Below the pieces are notes generated by a model. The model saw only the letters and a list, made by a program, of their open reading frames with translations. It was not told the origin of the DNA and did not search any database. This document shows positions 35,864 through 44,015 of a stretch of DNA of 48,251 bases, piece by piece. The DNA is from Methylobacter sp. (lineage in GTDB: Bacteria > Pseudomonadota > Gammaproteobacteria > Methylococcales > Methylomonadaceae), in contig SCPZ01000115.1 of assembly GCA_004299305.1 (NCBI GenBank), forward strand, positions 1 through 48,251, in the 5' to 3' direction. A program made the position numbers and the translations under genes. Positions within the stretch are counted from its first letter, which is position 1. Every line of letters starts with the position of its first letter.

Positions 35864-37648
35864 TTACATTGCGGCGTATAGCAGGCGGTCGTTTCCGGTT
35901 TTATTTAAACCGAAACGTTCCATTTTTTTATAAAGCGTGGTGCGGGTAATTCCCAATTTTTTGGCGGCCAGGGAAATATTGCCGTCGCAATCCTTTAGCG
36001 CGGTTTTGATGCCGTGTAATTCCCAGTCCGATAGGCTCATAACGGGAAAATTATCCTGTAGGTCAGGAAGTTCCGAGCGAGTCATCTCAAGACATTTTTG
36101 CTGTTTTAATTCAGCGATAAAATCAATCGGTAAATCCTGTGTGCTGATAAACGGGCTGCCGGCGGTATATAGCGTCGCCCGGATAACATTAATCAATTGG
36201 CGAATATTGCCGGGCCAAGGGTGGTGTTCAAACAAGCCGACGACTTCCCGGCAAATTTCAATCGGCGCTTCTTCGGTTGAAATGGCATTTAATTCCCGGC
36301 GCAGGATATGATGAATAATGGCTTTTTTATCGTCGCGGTCGCGCAGGGGAGGCAAATGGATTTGCGCGCCGTTCAGGCGATAGTAAAGGTCGCGCCGGAA
36401 ACGACCGGCTTCAACGGCTTCCAATAATTGCACATTGGTTGCCGCAACCACTTGCACGTCTACCTGTATCGGTTTATTGCCGCCGACCGGCGTAAATTCC
36501 GAGGTTTCCAACACCCGGAGTAAGGTCGATTGCAAATCGAAACTCATATCGCCGATTTCATCGAGAAACAAGATGCCCGTATCGGCCAGCATAAACTTAC
36601 CGGGTTTGCCGGTGCTTTTCGCGCCGGTAAAACTCCCCGATTCGTAACCGAAGAGTTCGCTTTCTATCAAGTCGTGGGGAATGGATGCGCAATTGATAGC
36701 GATTAAAGGGGCGTTGTTCCTGGGGCCCGCCTTTTTAATGAGATTCACAAAATGGTCTTTACCTACCCCAGACTCTCCGGTAATTAAAATAGGGATTTTG
36801 TATTGTTGTAATTTGACAGCCTTTTTTACCAGTTCTTCCAGGGTAGGTGAAACTGCAGCATCGCGGAATTCGGCAGGTGTTTTCGGGGCGGGGCGGAAGG
36901 GAATTTTTTCCAATACCCGCTGCTGCGCCAAGGCGTTTTTGGCTAATGGAAAATCCGTGTTGACCAATACGCAGATAAGATGCAAAAAGGCAAACAATGA
37001 GTTCATGCTTTCCTGATGCTGACTGCTGACCAGGCCGATAACTACCAGCAAGTGGCCGGACTCGTCAAGCAGCGGGTAACCGGCTGTAGTGAAGGGGTGC
37101 AGTACGCTTAAGAAATGCTCCATGCCTTGGAAAACGACCGGCTTTTTCAACTCGATCGCGGTGCCGATGCCGTTATTGCCCAACACCGATTCCAGCCAAT
37201 TAGCGCCTCGTTCACTCGCTCGCGACATGAATGAACCCGGCTGTTGCAGCTGTTCTCCGAGCGTGTATAGCAATTTGCCGTCTGCGGCGGTCAGCATCAG
37301 CATAACGCCGGCTTCTTTAAGAAAAACGTGGAAGTTGTGGTTGAGTTGTTTAATGAGTGTTTCTATTTTTTGAGATGGGTTATCCATCTGAACAGGTTGG
37401 CTGATGATTGGGTAATAATCCCAATTGGAATAATTACCTAATGGCAATCGGTATTCTTCAAGACAGCGTTGCCATGATTCGGTGACTTCAGGGCGCGCCC
37501 AGTCATATTGATCGGGGACTGAACGGGTTTGCGTCATCCATTGCCAAGCCTGCATGGGCCGATAAATCCGATAGTCAATGGTCTGTCTCAGCAAGAAGGA
37601 GTCCTGTGTTAAAGCGGCTTGCGGAGGGATGTTCAGATCTATGGGCAT
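35864..37648 (-). CDS. mmoR: Sigma-54 activator of sMMO, MmoR
   Basis: This 594-aa enhancer-binding protein has an N-terminal GAF-like sensor of the AcoR/DhaR type at about 85-230 (NNGIGTAIELKKPVVFQGME, HPFTTAGYPLLDESGHLLVV), a AAA+ domain with Walker A GESGVGKD (291-298), the sigma-54 contact loop GSFTGA (338-343, serine variant of GAFTGA) and Walker B ILFLDEIGD (359-367), and a C-terminal Fis-type helix-turn-helix (GNISLAAKKLGITRTTLYKK). In known methanotrophs MmoR with RpoN is required for mmoX transcription. It is the last gene of the sMMO cluster, 581 bases beyond mmoG, with a terminator-like hairpin before it, so it should have its own promoter. mmoQ/mmoS are not present beside it. Confidence 0.92.
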   Translation of the reverse strand: MPIDLNIPPQAALTQDSFLLRQTIDYRIYRPMQAWQWMTQTRSVPDQYDWARPEVTESWQRCLEEYRLPLGNYSNWDYYPIISQPVQMDNPSQKIETLIKQLNHNFHVFLKEAGVMLMLTAADGKLLYTLGEQLQQPGSFMSRASERGANWLESVLGNNGIGTAIELKKPVVFQGMEHFLSVLHPFTTAGYPLLDESGHLLVVIGLVSSQHQESMNSLFAFLHLICVLVNTDFPLAKNALAQQRVLEKIPFRPAPKTPAEFRDAAVSPTLEELVKKAVKLQQYKIPILITGESGVGKDHFVNLIKKAGPRNNAPLIAINCASIPHDLIESELFGYESGSFTGAKSTGKPGKFMLADTGILFLDEIGDMSFDLQSTLLRVLETSEFTPVGGNKPIQVDVQVVAATNVQLLEAVEAGRFRRDLYYRLNGAQIHLPPLRDRDDKKAIIHHILRRELNAISTEEAPIEICREVVGLFEHHPWPGNIRQLINVIRATLYTAGSPFISTQDLPIDFIAELKQQKCLEMTRSELPDLQDNFPVMSLSDWELHGIKTALKDCDGNISLAAKKLGITRTTLYKKMERFGLNKTGNDRLLYAAM

Positions 37649-37695
37649 TCAGTTCTCTTGATTATTGGCAAAACATCCAAGCCAAGATAACAAAA

Positions 37696-37739
37696 TCAAA
37701 AAAAGAGGCAATGTGGCATAGTGTCGCATTGCCTTTATT
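37696..37739 (-). terminator. Terminator-like hairpin upstream of mmoR
   Basis: On the minus strand AGGCAATG and CATTGCCT pair around a 13-base loop, followed by CTTTTTTTGATTTTG. It would stop read-through from mmoG before mmoR. The 581-base gap 37649-38229 otherwise holds the type D and type C repeats; no clear mmoR promoter was assigned. Confidence 0.65.
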
Positions 37740-37810
37740 CTATAAAAGAATAGAAGTGCCCCTTTGGAGGGGTAGGTAGACATGGATCAGGTAGCGCGTC
37801 ACTGCCATTA

Positions 37811-38024
37811 AAGTTAAGATACCAGTCCCTTCTCCCACCGGGAGAAGGTTAGGATGAGGGGGATATAAATGCTTGTTTTTATTCTCCTCTCCCCAACCCT
37901 CTCCAACAGGATGCCTACATGGATGTAGGTAGTAGAGCAATGCAGGGAGCAATTGCCGAGAGGGAGTCAGGTCAACTTGCAACCCATTGTATTTATGGTG
38001 CAAAAAAGTTATGTAGATACTTAT
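37811..38024. repeat. Inverted-repeat element, TIR type D (copy 2, inverted, with insertion)
   Basis: It aligns with the reverse complement of 1-170 through most of its length, including 27 identical bases and the end ATGTAGATAC (38011-38020). Between CCAACAGG and AGAGGGAG it carries about 48 extra bases (37911-37958). These contain the palindrome CCTACATGGATGTAGG, a second repeat lodged in the first. Confidence 0.75.
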
Positions 38025-38055
38025 GCTCCAGCAGGAGAGGGGGATTTTTTCTTAA

Positions 38056-38153
38056 CTTAGGAATGAAAACTAAATAACTTGAACAGATAACATCCCTTGA
38101 AGGGATGTTATCTGTAAATCGGCTGTATGAGTTATTTAATTTTCATCCTTTAA
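38056..38153. repeat. Inverted-repeat element, TIR type C, enclosing the CAGATAACATCCC palindrome
   Basis: The outer arms CTTAGGAATGAAAAC...AAATAACT and AGTTATTTAATTTTCATCC are imperfect inverted repeats of the type C family. The inner core 38084-38114 is the 31-bp CAGATAACATCCC palindrome found elsewhere with different flanks. It lies 77 bases past the mmoG stop. Confidence 0.75.
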
Positions 38154-38229
38154 TGGCAGTGACACAGAGCGTGAGAACGATAAAGGCTTAGCCTTAAACT
38201 ATCCCGGCGTAAACAGGAAGCCAATTAAT

Positions 38230-39915
38230 TCATGCCCTAGGATCTTCGCGCGTTGCCGCAGCCCATTCGGGTGAATAGCCCGCCATAATCGACAAATCCG
38301 GCACATCCATTATCACGGTTTCTGTGCTGATCAGTGTTGTTATTACGCCAACTGCATTGCGTAGCGCCAGGCGCATGACTTTAACTGGGTCGATAATGCC
38401 GATTTCCAGGAAATTGCCGTAACGTTGCCGTTGCGTATCGACGGTTAAATGATCGTCATCGGCAGCATTCAGCCGGGCAATAACCGCTTCTGAATTCAAC
38501 CCGGCATTACGCGTTAAACTTTGCAATGGTGCTGCCAGCGCCAGCTTCAGGATGGCAATGCCTTGCTGTTGACCGGCATTTTCGGTAATCACGCCGTCCA
38601 GGGTTTTTATGCAGCGAAACAGGGCGGCGCCGCCTCCCGGCAAAACACCTTCTTCAAGCGCTGCTTTGGCTGACATATAGGCATTTTCTATACGAACCAA
38701 GCGCTCCTTGATTTCAAAATCGGTGCTGCCGCCCACGCTGAACACGCCGGTTTTTCCGGACAATAACGCAATACGCTCTTCTAATTCTTCAAAATCGTGT
38801 TTATTGCCGGTTGCCGAACCTTGCCCCGGCTTTTTTGCCAGAATGAAGTCGGCTTGGGTTCGCAATGTGTCAATAAACTGCATGACAGCTTGCCGGTCGC
38901 CTTTAGCCCCGATGATAGTGGTCGCGCCTTCGGTAACGACCACACGTTGAGCCTGGCCCAGCATATCCAAACTAACCTGTTCGAGTTTTGGGCTGCTGTA
39001 ATCGTCCAAAATAGCCTTGCCTCCGGTTAGCAAGGCCAAGTCCTTAAGGCGGTCGACGCGTTTATCTCCGAAGCCTGGCGCTTTAACGGCAATGACTTTA
39101 AAAATGCCCCGCACATGATTCAACAATAAACCGGTCAGGGCTTTATCGACCACATCATCAGCAATGACCAGCAAGCAACGGCCTTCTACCTTGACCTCTT
39201 CCAAAATCGGTATCAAATCCATCAAGTCATTGATTTCCCTGTCGTATAACAGAATATACGGGTTGTCGAGTACGGCTTCTGCGCGCGTTTTATCGGTTAC
39301 AAAATAAGGCGATAAATAACCTTGTTCGTAGTGAATGCCCTCGACGATGTCGAGTTCATCCTCCCGCCCGTTGCCGAGTTGAAAGCTTAGTCGGCCTTCG
39401 CTGCCCAGTTCTTCCAAGGCTTGAGCCAACAATTTACCTACTCCCGGTTCGTCCTTGGTGGCAACCGCAGTGATTTTTTCAATCCAGTCGGCCGTCACGC
39501 CGGTTACCGCTTTTTCCAATAAGTTTTTTTCAACTAAGGCCAGGCCCAAATCCAGGCCTTTTTTCAACTGCAATGGATGAAAGCCCGCAGCGACACTCTT
39601 CATGCTTTCCTGGGCAATTTTTTGCGCCAGTACAATAGCTGTCGTGGTGCCGTCTCCTACCTGCCGGGATACCGCACCCGCCACATCGCGCAACATGCGG
39701 CCGCCCAAATCGGCAATACGGTCTTCAAAGCCGATTGACCTTGCGACCGTCACGCCGTCGCGGGTAAAGACCGGCATCATGCCGTCCGTGCGGTGTTGGA
39801 TCATCACCGCAGGGCCAGAGCCGCCCATAGTTATAACGGCGGCACGAGCGACACTATCAACGCCGTGCATCATTCTTGACCGGGCTTCCGGGTTATAAAT
39901 AATTTGTTTGGTCAT
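38230..39915 (-). CDS. mmoG: GroEL-like chaperonin of the sMMO cluster, MmoG
   Basis: This 561-aa group I chaperonin homologue keeps the ATPase signature VGDGTTTAIVLAQ (D88) and the GGGAALFRC block. It diverges strongly from housekeeping GroEL and lacks the GGM-rich C-terminal tail. In Methylosinus and Methylococcus, MmoG is needed for sMMO expression, probably by folding or assembling sMMO or MmoR. It has no GroES partner here. It starts 10 bases after the 99-aa ORF stop, so it is likely part of the mmoX operon. Confidence 0.93.
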   Translation of the reverse strand: MTKQIIYNPEARSRMMHGVDSVARAAVITMGGSGPAVMIQHRTDGMMPVFTRDGVTVARSIGFEDRIADLGGRMLRDVAGAVSRQVGDGTTTAIVLAQKIAQESMKSVAAGFHPLQLKKGLDLGLALVEKNLLEKAVTGVTADWIEKITAVATKDEPGVGKLLAQALEELGSEGRLSFQLGNGREDELDIVEGIHYEQGYLSPYFVTDKTRAEAVLDNPYILLYDREINDLMDLIPILEEVKVEGRCLLVIADDVVDKALTGLLLNHVRGIFKVIAVKAPGFGDKRVDRLKDLALLTGGKAILDDYSSPKLEQVSLDMLGQAQRVVVTEGATTIIGAKGDRQAVMQFIDTLRTQADFILAKKPGQGSATGNKHDFEELEERIALLSGKTGVFSVGGSTDFEIKERLVRIENAYMSAKAALEEGVLPGGGAALFRCIKTLDGVITENAGQQQGIAILKLALAAPLQSLTRNAGLNSEAVIARLNAADDDHLTVDTQRQRYGNFLEIGIIDPVKVMRLALRNAVGVITTLISTETVIMDVPDLSIMAGYSPEWAAATREDPRA

Positions 39916-39925
39916 ATTTTTATGT

Positions 39926-40225
39926 CTATGCCTCTTTATTAAAATTCAATTTCATGAAGGTATGTCCAACCTCTGCCCTGGTATGATGAGCGCGTTTTGA
40001 TCGAGCCCAGATACGGATCAGTATTTTGTCCCAGTGATCCAGCGTCATCCTGAAAAACTTTTCTTCTTCCTCCGATAACTCCTGTTTCCAGAACTCTCTT
40101 AACTCCTCCACGCGACCGGCTCCAATTTTGATGGAGACTTCCCTTTCTTCAATGACCAACTTTTTAATCGTTTCATCCAGCTGCGCGACCATGCCATGAA
40201 GAAATTCCTGATCCGCCTGTTGCAT
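39926..40225 (-). CDS. Unrecognised 99-aa protein in the sMMO operon
   Basis: I do not recognise this protein. It lies between mmoC and mmoG, 15 bases after the mmoC stop, in the operon direction. It is helical and charged: ADQEFLHGMVAQLDETIKKL, VEELREFWKQELSEEEEKFF, MTLDHWDKILIRIWARSKRA. It has no signal, membrane segment or cysteine, so it is not a redox carrier. The start is preceded not by a normal Shine-Dalgarno but by six A and eight G residues in a row. Position suggests an sMMO assembly or regulatory role; this is inference. Confidence 0.75.
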   Translation of the reverse strand: MQQADQEFLHGMVAQLDETIKKLVIEEREVSIKIGAGRVEELREFWKQELSEEEEKFFRMTLDHWDKILIRIWARSKRAHHTRAEVGHTFMKLNFNKEA

Positions 40226-40226
40226 A

Positions 40227-40242
40227 CCCCCCCCTTTTTTTT
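40227..40242 (-). repeat. A8-G8 homopolymer tract at the ribosome binding site
   Basis: On the minus strand, eight A (two of them in the mmoC TAA) are followed by eight G, one T and the ATG of the 99-aa ORF. Homopolymers of this length are slippage-prone, and the G tract occupies the ribosome binding position. Confidence 0.85.
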
Positions 40243-41278
40243 AAGACCCGTTGGGCAGGAATTTTTCCAGGTAAATCCGCTCTTTTGGAATGCCCATGGC
40301 CTCGCAGACCTGGAAAGTCGCGTCAACCATGCCCGGAGGACCGCATAAGTAAAGATCGGGTTTGGCGCCGGTTTCCTGTAAATCGCGGCGTAAAATATCC
40401 ACTACGCTGCCTTTTTCACAGTGCCAATCGTCGGAACATTTCCAAACGCAGTTTCTCAGCGCCAGCGTTTTCATGTCCGCCGCTAATCGATCAAGTTCGT
40501 CCAGGTAAAAAATCTCTTCCTCGGTATTAACGCCGAAATAAATGACGCACTTTTGCGGTTCGTCCCATTCATGCATGTGCCTGACCATAGACAGTATGGG
40601 GGCCAGGCCGGTGCCGCCGGCGACAAAATAGCGCGGCGTAAAGCCGTTTTCTTTTAAGCCGAAGATGCCGGACGGGCCTTTGACGGTTATTTTTTGGCCG
40701 ACTTTGGCGTCATGTTGCAAATACCTTGAAAATTGGCCGCCGTCGACGATGCGGATTAAAAACTCCAAATCGCCCTGTTGATTGGCGGTGTTAGCCGGTG
40801 AATAGGATCGCGTGGTTTCGGTGCCGGGGATTTCCAGGTCGAAAAACTGCCCGGAAGCAAAGTTGACCTGTTTGTCGTCACCGGTGCGTTTGAGCTGGAA
40901 TTTAACCACGTTGCTGGAGATCTGCGACAGCTCGACTACTTCCGCTTCAAACGCCAAGCCTTCGGGCGAAAATGAAATGCGGTCGTAGGTATAAGGCACC
41001 TCGACTTCTATATCGGTGGTCGGGTAACAACGGCATAGCAACACTTCCCCGGCTTCCTCTTCTTCGTAAGGCAGCGCTTGGGAACTGAATTTACCCAAAA
41101 CGTAATCGCCTTCCGAGCAATAGCCTTTACAAGTGGCGCAGCCGCCTTCGCGGCAGGAGGCCATTAAATAAATATCCTGGCGCAAGCCTGCGCTGATGAC
41201 ATCTTCATCGGAACGGCATTCGAATGTTACCGATTCGTCATCCTGGGTAATAATTTTTACCTGATGTGTGCTCGCCAT
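40241..41278 (-). CDS. mmoC: sMMO reductase component (MmoC)
   Basis: MmoC passes electrons from NADH through FAD and a [2Fe-2S] centre to the hydroxylase. The 345-aa protein has an N-terminal plant-type ferredoxin domain with cluster ligands C42, C47, C50 and C82, an FAD domain with RSYSPANTANQQG, and an NAD domain with GGTGLAPILSM and LYLCGPPGMV. Length and ligand positions match known MmoC. AGGAG precedes the start, and it lies three bases after mmoD. Confidence 0.97.
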   Translation of the reverse strand: MASTHQVKIITQDDESVTFECRSDEDVISAGLRQDIYLMASCREGGCATCKGYCSEGDYVLGKFSSQALPYEEEEAGEVLLCRCYPTTDIEVEVPYTYDRISFSPEGLAFEAEVVELSQISSNVVKFQLKRTGDDKQVNFASGQFFDLEIPGTETTRSYSPANTANQQGDLEFLIRIVDGGQFSRYLQHDAKVGQKITVKGPSGIFGLKENGFTPRYFVAGGTGLAPILSMVRHMHEWDEPQKCVIYFGVNTEEEIFYLDELDRLAADMKTLALRNCVWKCSDDWHCEKGSVVDILRRDLQETGAKPDLYLCGPPGMVDATFQVCEAMGIPKERIYLEKFLPNGS

Positions 41279-41281
41279 TAA

Positions 41282-41551
41282 TTACAACTCCTGTTCTGCT
41301 TTCGTGTCCCGGCCATTCATGCTGAAAAATGCCAACACATGTTGAACGGCGCGTCTTGACGCTTCTAATGTCAATGAACAGCCTTCCTGGACCAGCTTGT
41401 TGTCTTGGTAAATGGTCCAGCGCCACATGAACTCCAGGTCTTCCGTGTAGGCGGTGTAGGGTTGCGAATCATAGAGTTTGGTAAGATCGGCGTTTTGATT
41501 CAGCATTCCGCTGTCTTGTTGATACGACACTGCATTTGATGGTTCTAGCAT
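41282..41551 (-). CDS. mmoD: sMMO regulatory protein MmoD (OrfY)
   Basis: This 89-aa protein is in the MmoD position between mmoZ and mmoC and carries the family core LTKLYDSQPYTAYTEDLEFM followed by WRWTIYQDNKLVQEGCSL. MmoD is not a catalytic subunit; it binds the hydroxylase, inhibits it, and is proposed to act in the copper switch. It is separated from mmoZ by a 224-base gap containing an inverted-repeat element. Confidence 0.92.
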   Translation of the reverse strand: MLEPSNAVSYQQDSGMLNQNADLTKLYDSQPYTAYTEDLEFMWRWTIYQDNKLVQEGCSLTLEASRRAVQHVLAFFSMNGRDTKAEQEL

Positions 41552-41581
41552 GGTTCACCGTGTTAGTTATGGATTCCGGGA

Positions 41582-41724
41582 AGCGCCCGCATAAGTACCT
41601 GAATATAAGTTTTTAGCTTTTTTTTAAAGCCGGAGTGCAGGCTTTGCCTGCGTTGCAAGCAGAGCTTGCACTCCAAAATACCGGAAAACTTTAGCTCAAT
41701 TACTTAGTACACTATGCGGGCGCT
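41582..41724. repeat. Inverted-repeat element, TIR type E, within the sMMO operon
   Basis: The ends AGCGCCCGCATAAGTAC and the inverse of AGCGCCCGCATAGTGTAC are near-perfect inverted repeats 143 bp apart. Inside is the GGAGTGCA hairpin (41632-41674), related to 223-288. In the mRNA this forms a long stem between mmoZ and mmoD. Confidence 0.8.
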
Positions 41725-41775
41725 CCAATAAGCTATCAGGTCATGCACTTGACCTGACTTCCAACATCGCTCAAA

Positions 41776-42282
41776 TCACGACTGCAAGGCGATGACTTTT
41801 ACGCCGCGCTCTTTACGCAATTGTTCCAGCGACAATGCGTAATAATCGGTATTTCTAAGCTCCATGAGTTTGGTGCCGAGAATCCGGTCGGTGTCCATAA
41901 ACACATTCACAGGCATGATCGGCGGTTTGTTTTCTATCCTGAACGTGATATGAAGTTTTTCGGCTTCATATTTATCGGTGCAGGCGGCCATTTTAGCCAC
42001 TACCGCATCAGCCACTTGTTGCGCATTCGTGCCGCAAGTGTTGTTGTTAAGGAACTGCTGATCGTTGAGTTCGTGATGCTTAAGCATCGCCACTTTTTCT
42101 TCGATCTTGATTTCAATCCAGCCCCAATCGAGCTCCAGCGAATAATCGTCGCGCAATGGCGTGGTGTGTTTTTTGCGGAAATCGACCAAAAAAGCAACGC
42201 CTTGGGCCAGTGTTCTCAGTCCGTCGATTTTCTGCATCCACTCGTCGCGTACCGGGTTGTCATGAATTTTGTAATTAGCCAT
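41776..42282 (-). CDS. mmoZ: sMMO hydroxylase gamma subunit (MmoZ)
   Basis: This 168-aa protein is the gamma subunit of the alpha2beta2gamma2 hydroxylase. It starts with YKIHDNPVRDEWMQKIDGL and ends QLRKERGVKVIALQS, with the expected length. AGGAG lies just before the start; the mmoB stop is nine bases upstream. Confidence 0.96.
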   Translation of the reverse strand: MANYKIHDNPVRDEWMQKIDGLRTLAQGVAFLVDFRKKHTTPLRDDYSLELDWGWIEIKIEEKVAMLKHHELNDQQFLNNNTCGTNAQQVADAVVAKMAACTDKYEAEKLHITFRIENKPPIMPVNVFMDTDRILGTKLMELRNTDYYALSLEQLRKERGVKVIALQS

Positions 42283-42291
42283 AGTGAACTC

Positions 42292-42714
42292 CTAAGATTG
42301 CAAGTCTTTCAGTTTGGTATCGAGACCCATCAATTCTGATGTGATGGTAAAGGTGTCGCCCAGTGTGTAAGCGCGGCCGATGGTCGAGCTTACGTCCACC
42401 AGGAAGTCGTACACCGAAAAGCTTTTTCCCAGTATTTCTGCGACTTCGGCGCAATCCACCTCGATTTTGCCGGTTGCTTTCAGCCACCAATACCCGGCGC
42501 GGTCTTCAACGACCAAGGTTGGATTTTCATCGGCATGGTCGCCCAACAAATATTCATCAACGATGACGTTAATTTCGTCGGATTTTTTTAATACCAACAC
42601 CACTTCATTGCTTTCGTGGAACACCTGGTTTTCTTCGGCAAAATACTCGTCGGAAAAAGCTTTTCCGGTTTTCGCCATGATCCCTGCGCCGTATGCATTT
42701 GAACTTTTAGACAT
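42292..42714 (-). CDS. mmoB: sMMO coupling/effector protein B (MmoB)
   Basis: This 140-aa cofactor-free effector binds the hydroxylase and gates oxygen reactivity. The core reads EVVLVLKKSDEINVIVDEYL, DRAGYWWLKATGKIEVDCAE and FLVDVSSTIGRAYTLGDTFT, as in known MMOB. It has an AAGGAA ribosome site and lies 12 bases after mmoY. Confidence 0.97.
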   Translation of the reverse strand: MSKSSNAYGAGIMAKTGKAFSDEYFAEENQVFHESNEVVLVLKKSDEINVIVDEYLLGDHADENPTLVVEDRAGYWWLKATGKIEVDCAEVAEILGKSFSVYDFLVDVSSTIGRAYTLGDTFTITSELMGLDTKLKDLQS

Positions 42715-42726
42715 TGTTTGTTCCTT

Positions 42727-43905
42727 TTATTTAAGGCCGGTTAGGACTGTTTTAACGAGCGCTGCGGTATCGACTTTGTAGCTGATAGGATCGGCGCAGT
42801 CGCGTTTCCAGTCGTCAAAAACACGCTCAAGCGCGGCTTCGACCGCATCCTTGCTGGTGACGCCCTTGATTTCAGGGATTTTGGCGAAAATGCCCATGAA
42901 GTCTTTCAATGAATCGACCGTCCTTGGCAACCATTTATCAGTCCAGGCGCGTAACAGGCGTTTGTTGTAATCGCCAAACTCTGCGTCATCGGCCAGGCAG
43001 TGAAAGAACATGTCGCCGGTGATGCCTTTGGTTTGCGAATGGTACAACTGCATTTGGTTGATAAAGAACGGCGTCAGGTTATCGCCGAAATAGGACGACA
43101 GTCTCAAGAAGAATTCCCGGCGCACAAATTGGCCGAATAATGCGTCGTAGACCATGTGCCCTGACCACAGGATTTCATTCCAGTCATAAGTGGCTTGCCA
43201 GATGTCTTCAACCGTTTCCCTGGCGCTTTTATAAATAGCGCCTTGCGTCCACTCTTTTTTGGGCTCATCCGTGGATTCGGGGAAGCCTGGAACCAGTTTT
43301 GCCAGGAAAGTCCTTTCCAACTGGATCATTTGGGCGTTATCGACCTTATCCAGACCGATCATTGCGATACTCATACGCAGGGTGTCGCCCAGGCAATCGC
43401 GCGAAGCCGAGGAATGCGAGTTGAACAAGCCGTATTCACTAAAGCAGAATGCGCCCAGATAATCGTTCAATACTTCATCGCGCCAGGTAGGATCGATGGA
43501 ACGCACTTGGCCGTCTGCCGAATAGGCTTTCAGGAAGCGATCGGTATAACGCCATTCTTCGGCTTTGTCTTTTACATACAGTGCGTGCCAGCGCAGGGCC
43601 GGGTCGCGATGTTTGTGCCAGTCGGTGGTGTGCAGCTCAGTTGTTTCGTTACCCCAGGACGGACGGCCGCCGTGGAATTTTTGCGTCCAGTCGCCCCAAT
43701 CCAAACCGCCGGGAATCCAGTCCGGGGTAGGTTGCGCGTAGCAGCACAAAATTTCGTATTCGGTTAAACGGCGTCCGCGCGGTTTAACAAAATAATTCAT
43801 CTTGTTTTGTGTATCTAAAGGTTGAGCAGGTACGGCATCGGCAATTACTTTTGCCATCGCCGGATCTGTCAAGCCTCGTTTTCCAGTTTCTACTTGAATC
43901 GACAT
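42727..43905 (-). CDS. mmoY: sMMO hydroxylase beta subunit (MmoY)
   Basis: This 392-aa protein is the beta subunit. The fold is related to MmoX but without di-iron ligands. Recognisable stretches are KMNYFVKPRGRRLTEYEILC, WIPGGLDWGDWTQKFHGGRP, WAWDxx-type helices with WRHALYVKD-like WHALYVKDKAEEWRYTDRFL, and ALFGQFVRREFFLRLSSYFG. GGGAG precedes the start. A 110-base gap with a short hairpin separates it from mmoX. Confidence 0.96.
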   Translation of the reverse strand: MSIQVETGKRGLTDPAMAKVIADAVPAQPLDTQNKMNYFVKPRGRRLTEYEILCCYAQPTPDWIPGGLDWGDWTQKFHGGRPSWGNETTELHTTDWHKHRDPALRWHALYVKDKAEEWRYTDRFLKAYSADGQVRSIDPTWRDEVLNDYLGAFCFSEYGLFNSHSSASRDCLGDTLRMSIAMIGLDKVDNAQMIQLERTFLAKLVPGFPESTDEPKKEWTQGAIYKSARETVEDIWQATYDWNEILWSGHMVYDALFGQFVRREFFLRLSSYFGDNLTPFFINQMQLYHSQTKGITGDMFFHCLADDAEFGDYNKRLLRAWTDKWLPRTVDSLKDFMGIFAKIPEIKGVTSKDAVEAALERVFDDWKRDCADPISYKVDTAALVKTVLTGLK

Positions 43906-43955
43906 AGGTGTCTCCCGTGTTGTTTGTTTTCAGTCATCGCCGGTTTTATGCGCGG

Positions 43956-43978
43956 TTGCGGGTGCCAACTACCCGCAA
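43956..43978 (-). promoter_or_regulatory. Intercistronic hairpin between mmoX and mmoY
   Basis: Perfect 8-bp arms TTGCGGGT and ACCCGCAA enclose a seven-base loop, with no T tract, so it is not a typical terminator. It may protect the mmoX 3' end or tune the X to Y ratio. Confidence 0.5.
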
Positions 43979-44015
43979 GGCCCAAGCAACCGGACATTGC
44001 CGATGTGTTTGAACG

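Noticed and set aside
37708-37730. Second sigma-54-like site (TGGCAT...TCGCA) near mmoR
   Set aside because: The spacing between GG and GC is nine, not ten, it points away from mmoR, and it forms part of the terminator hairpin.
37740-38003. 87-aa minus-strand ORF downstream of mmoG
   Set aside because: It lies wholly in the type D repeat and reads as translated hairpin sequence.
43195-43767. 190-aa plus-strand ORF
   Set aside because: It is antisense to mmoY and has no recognisable domain.
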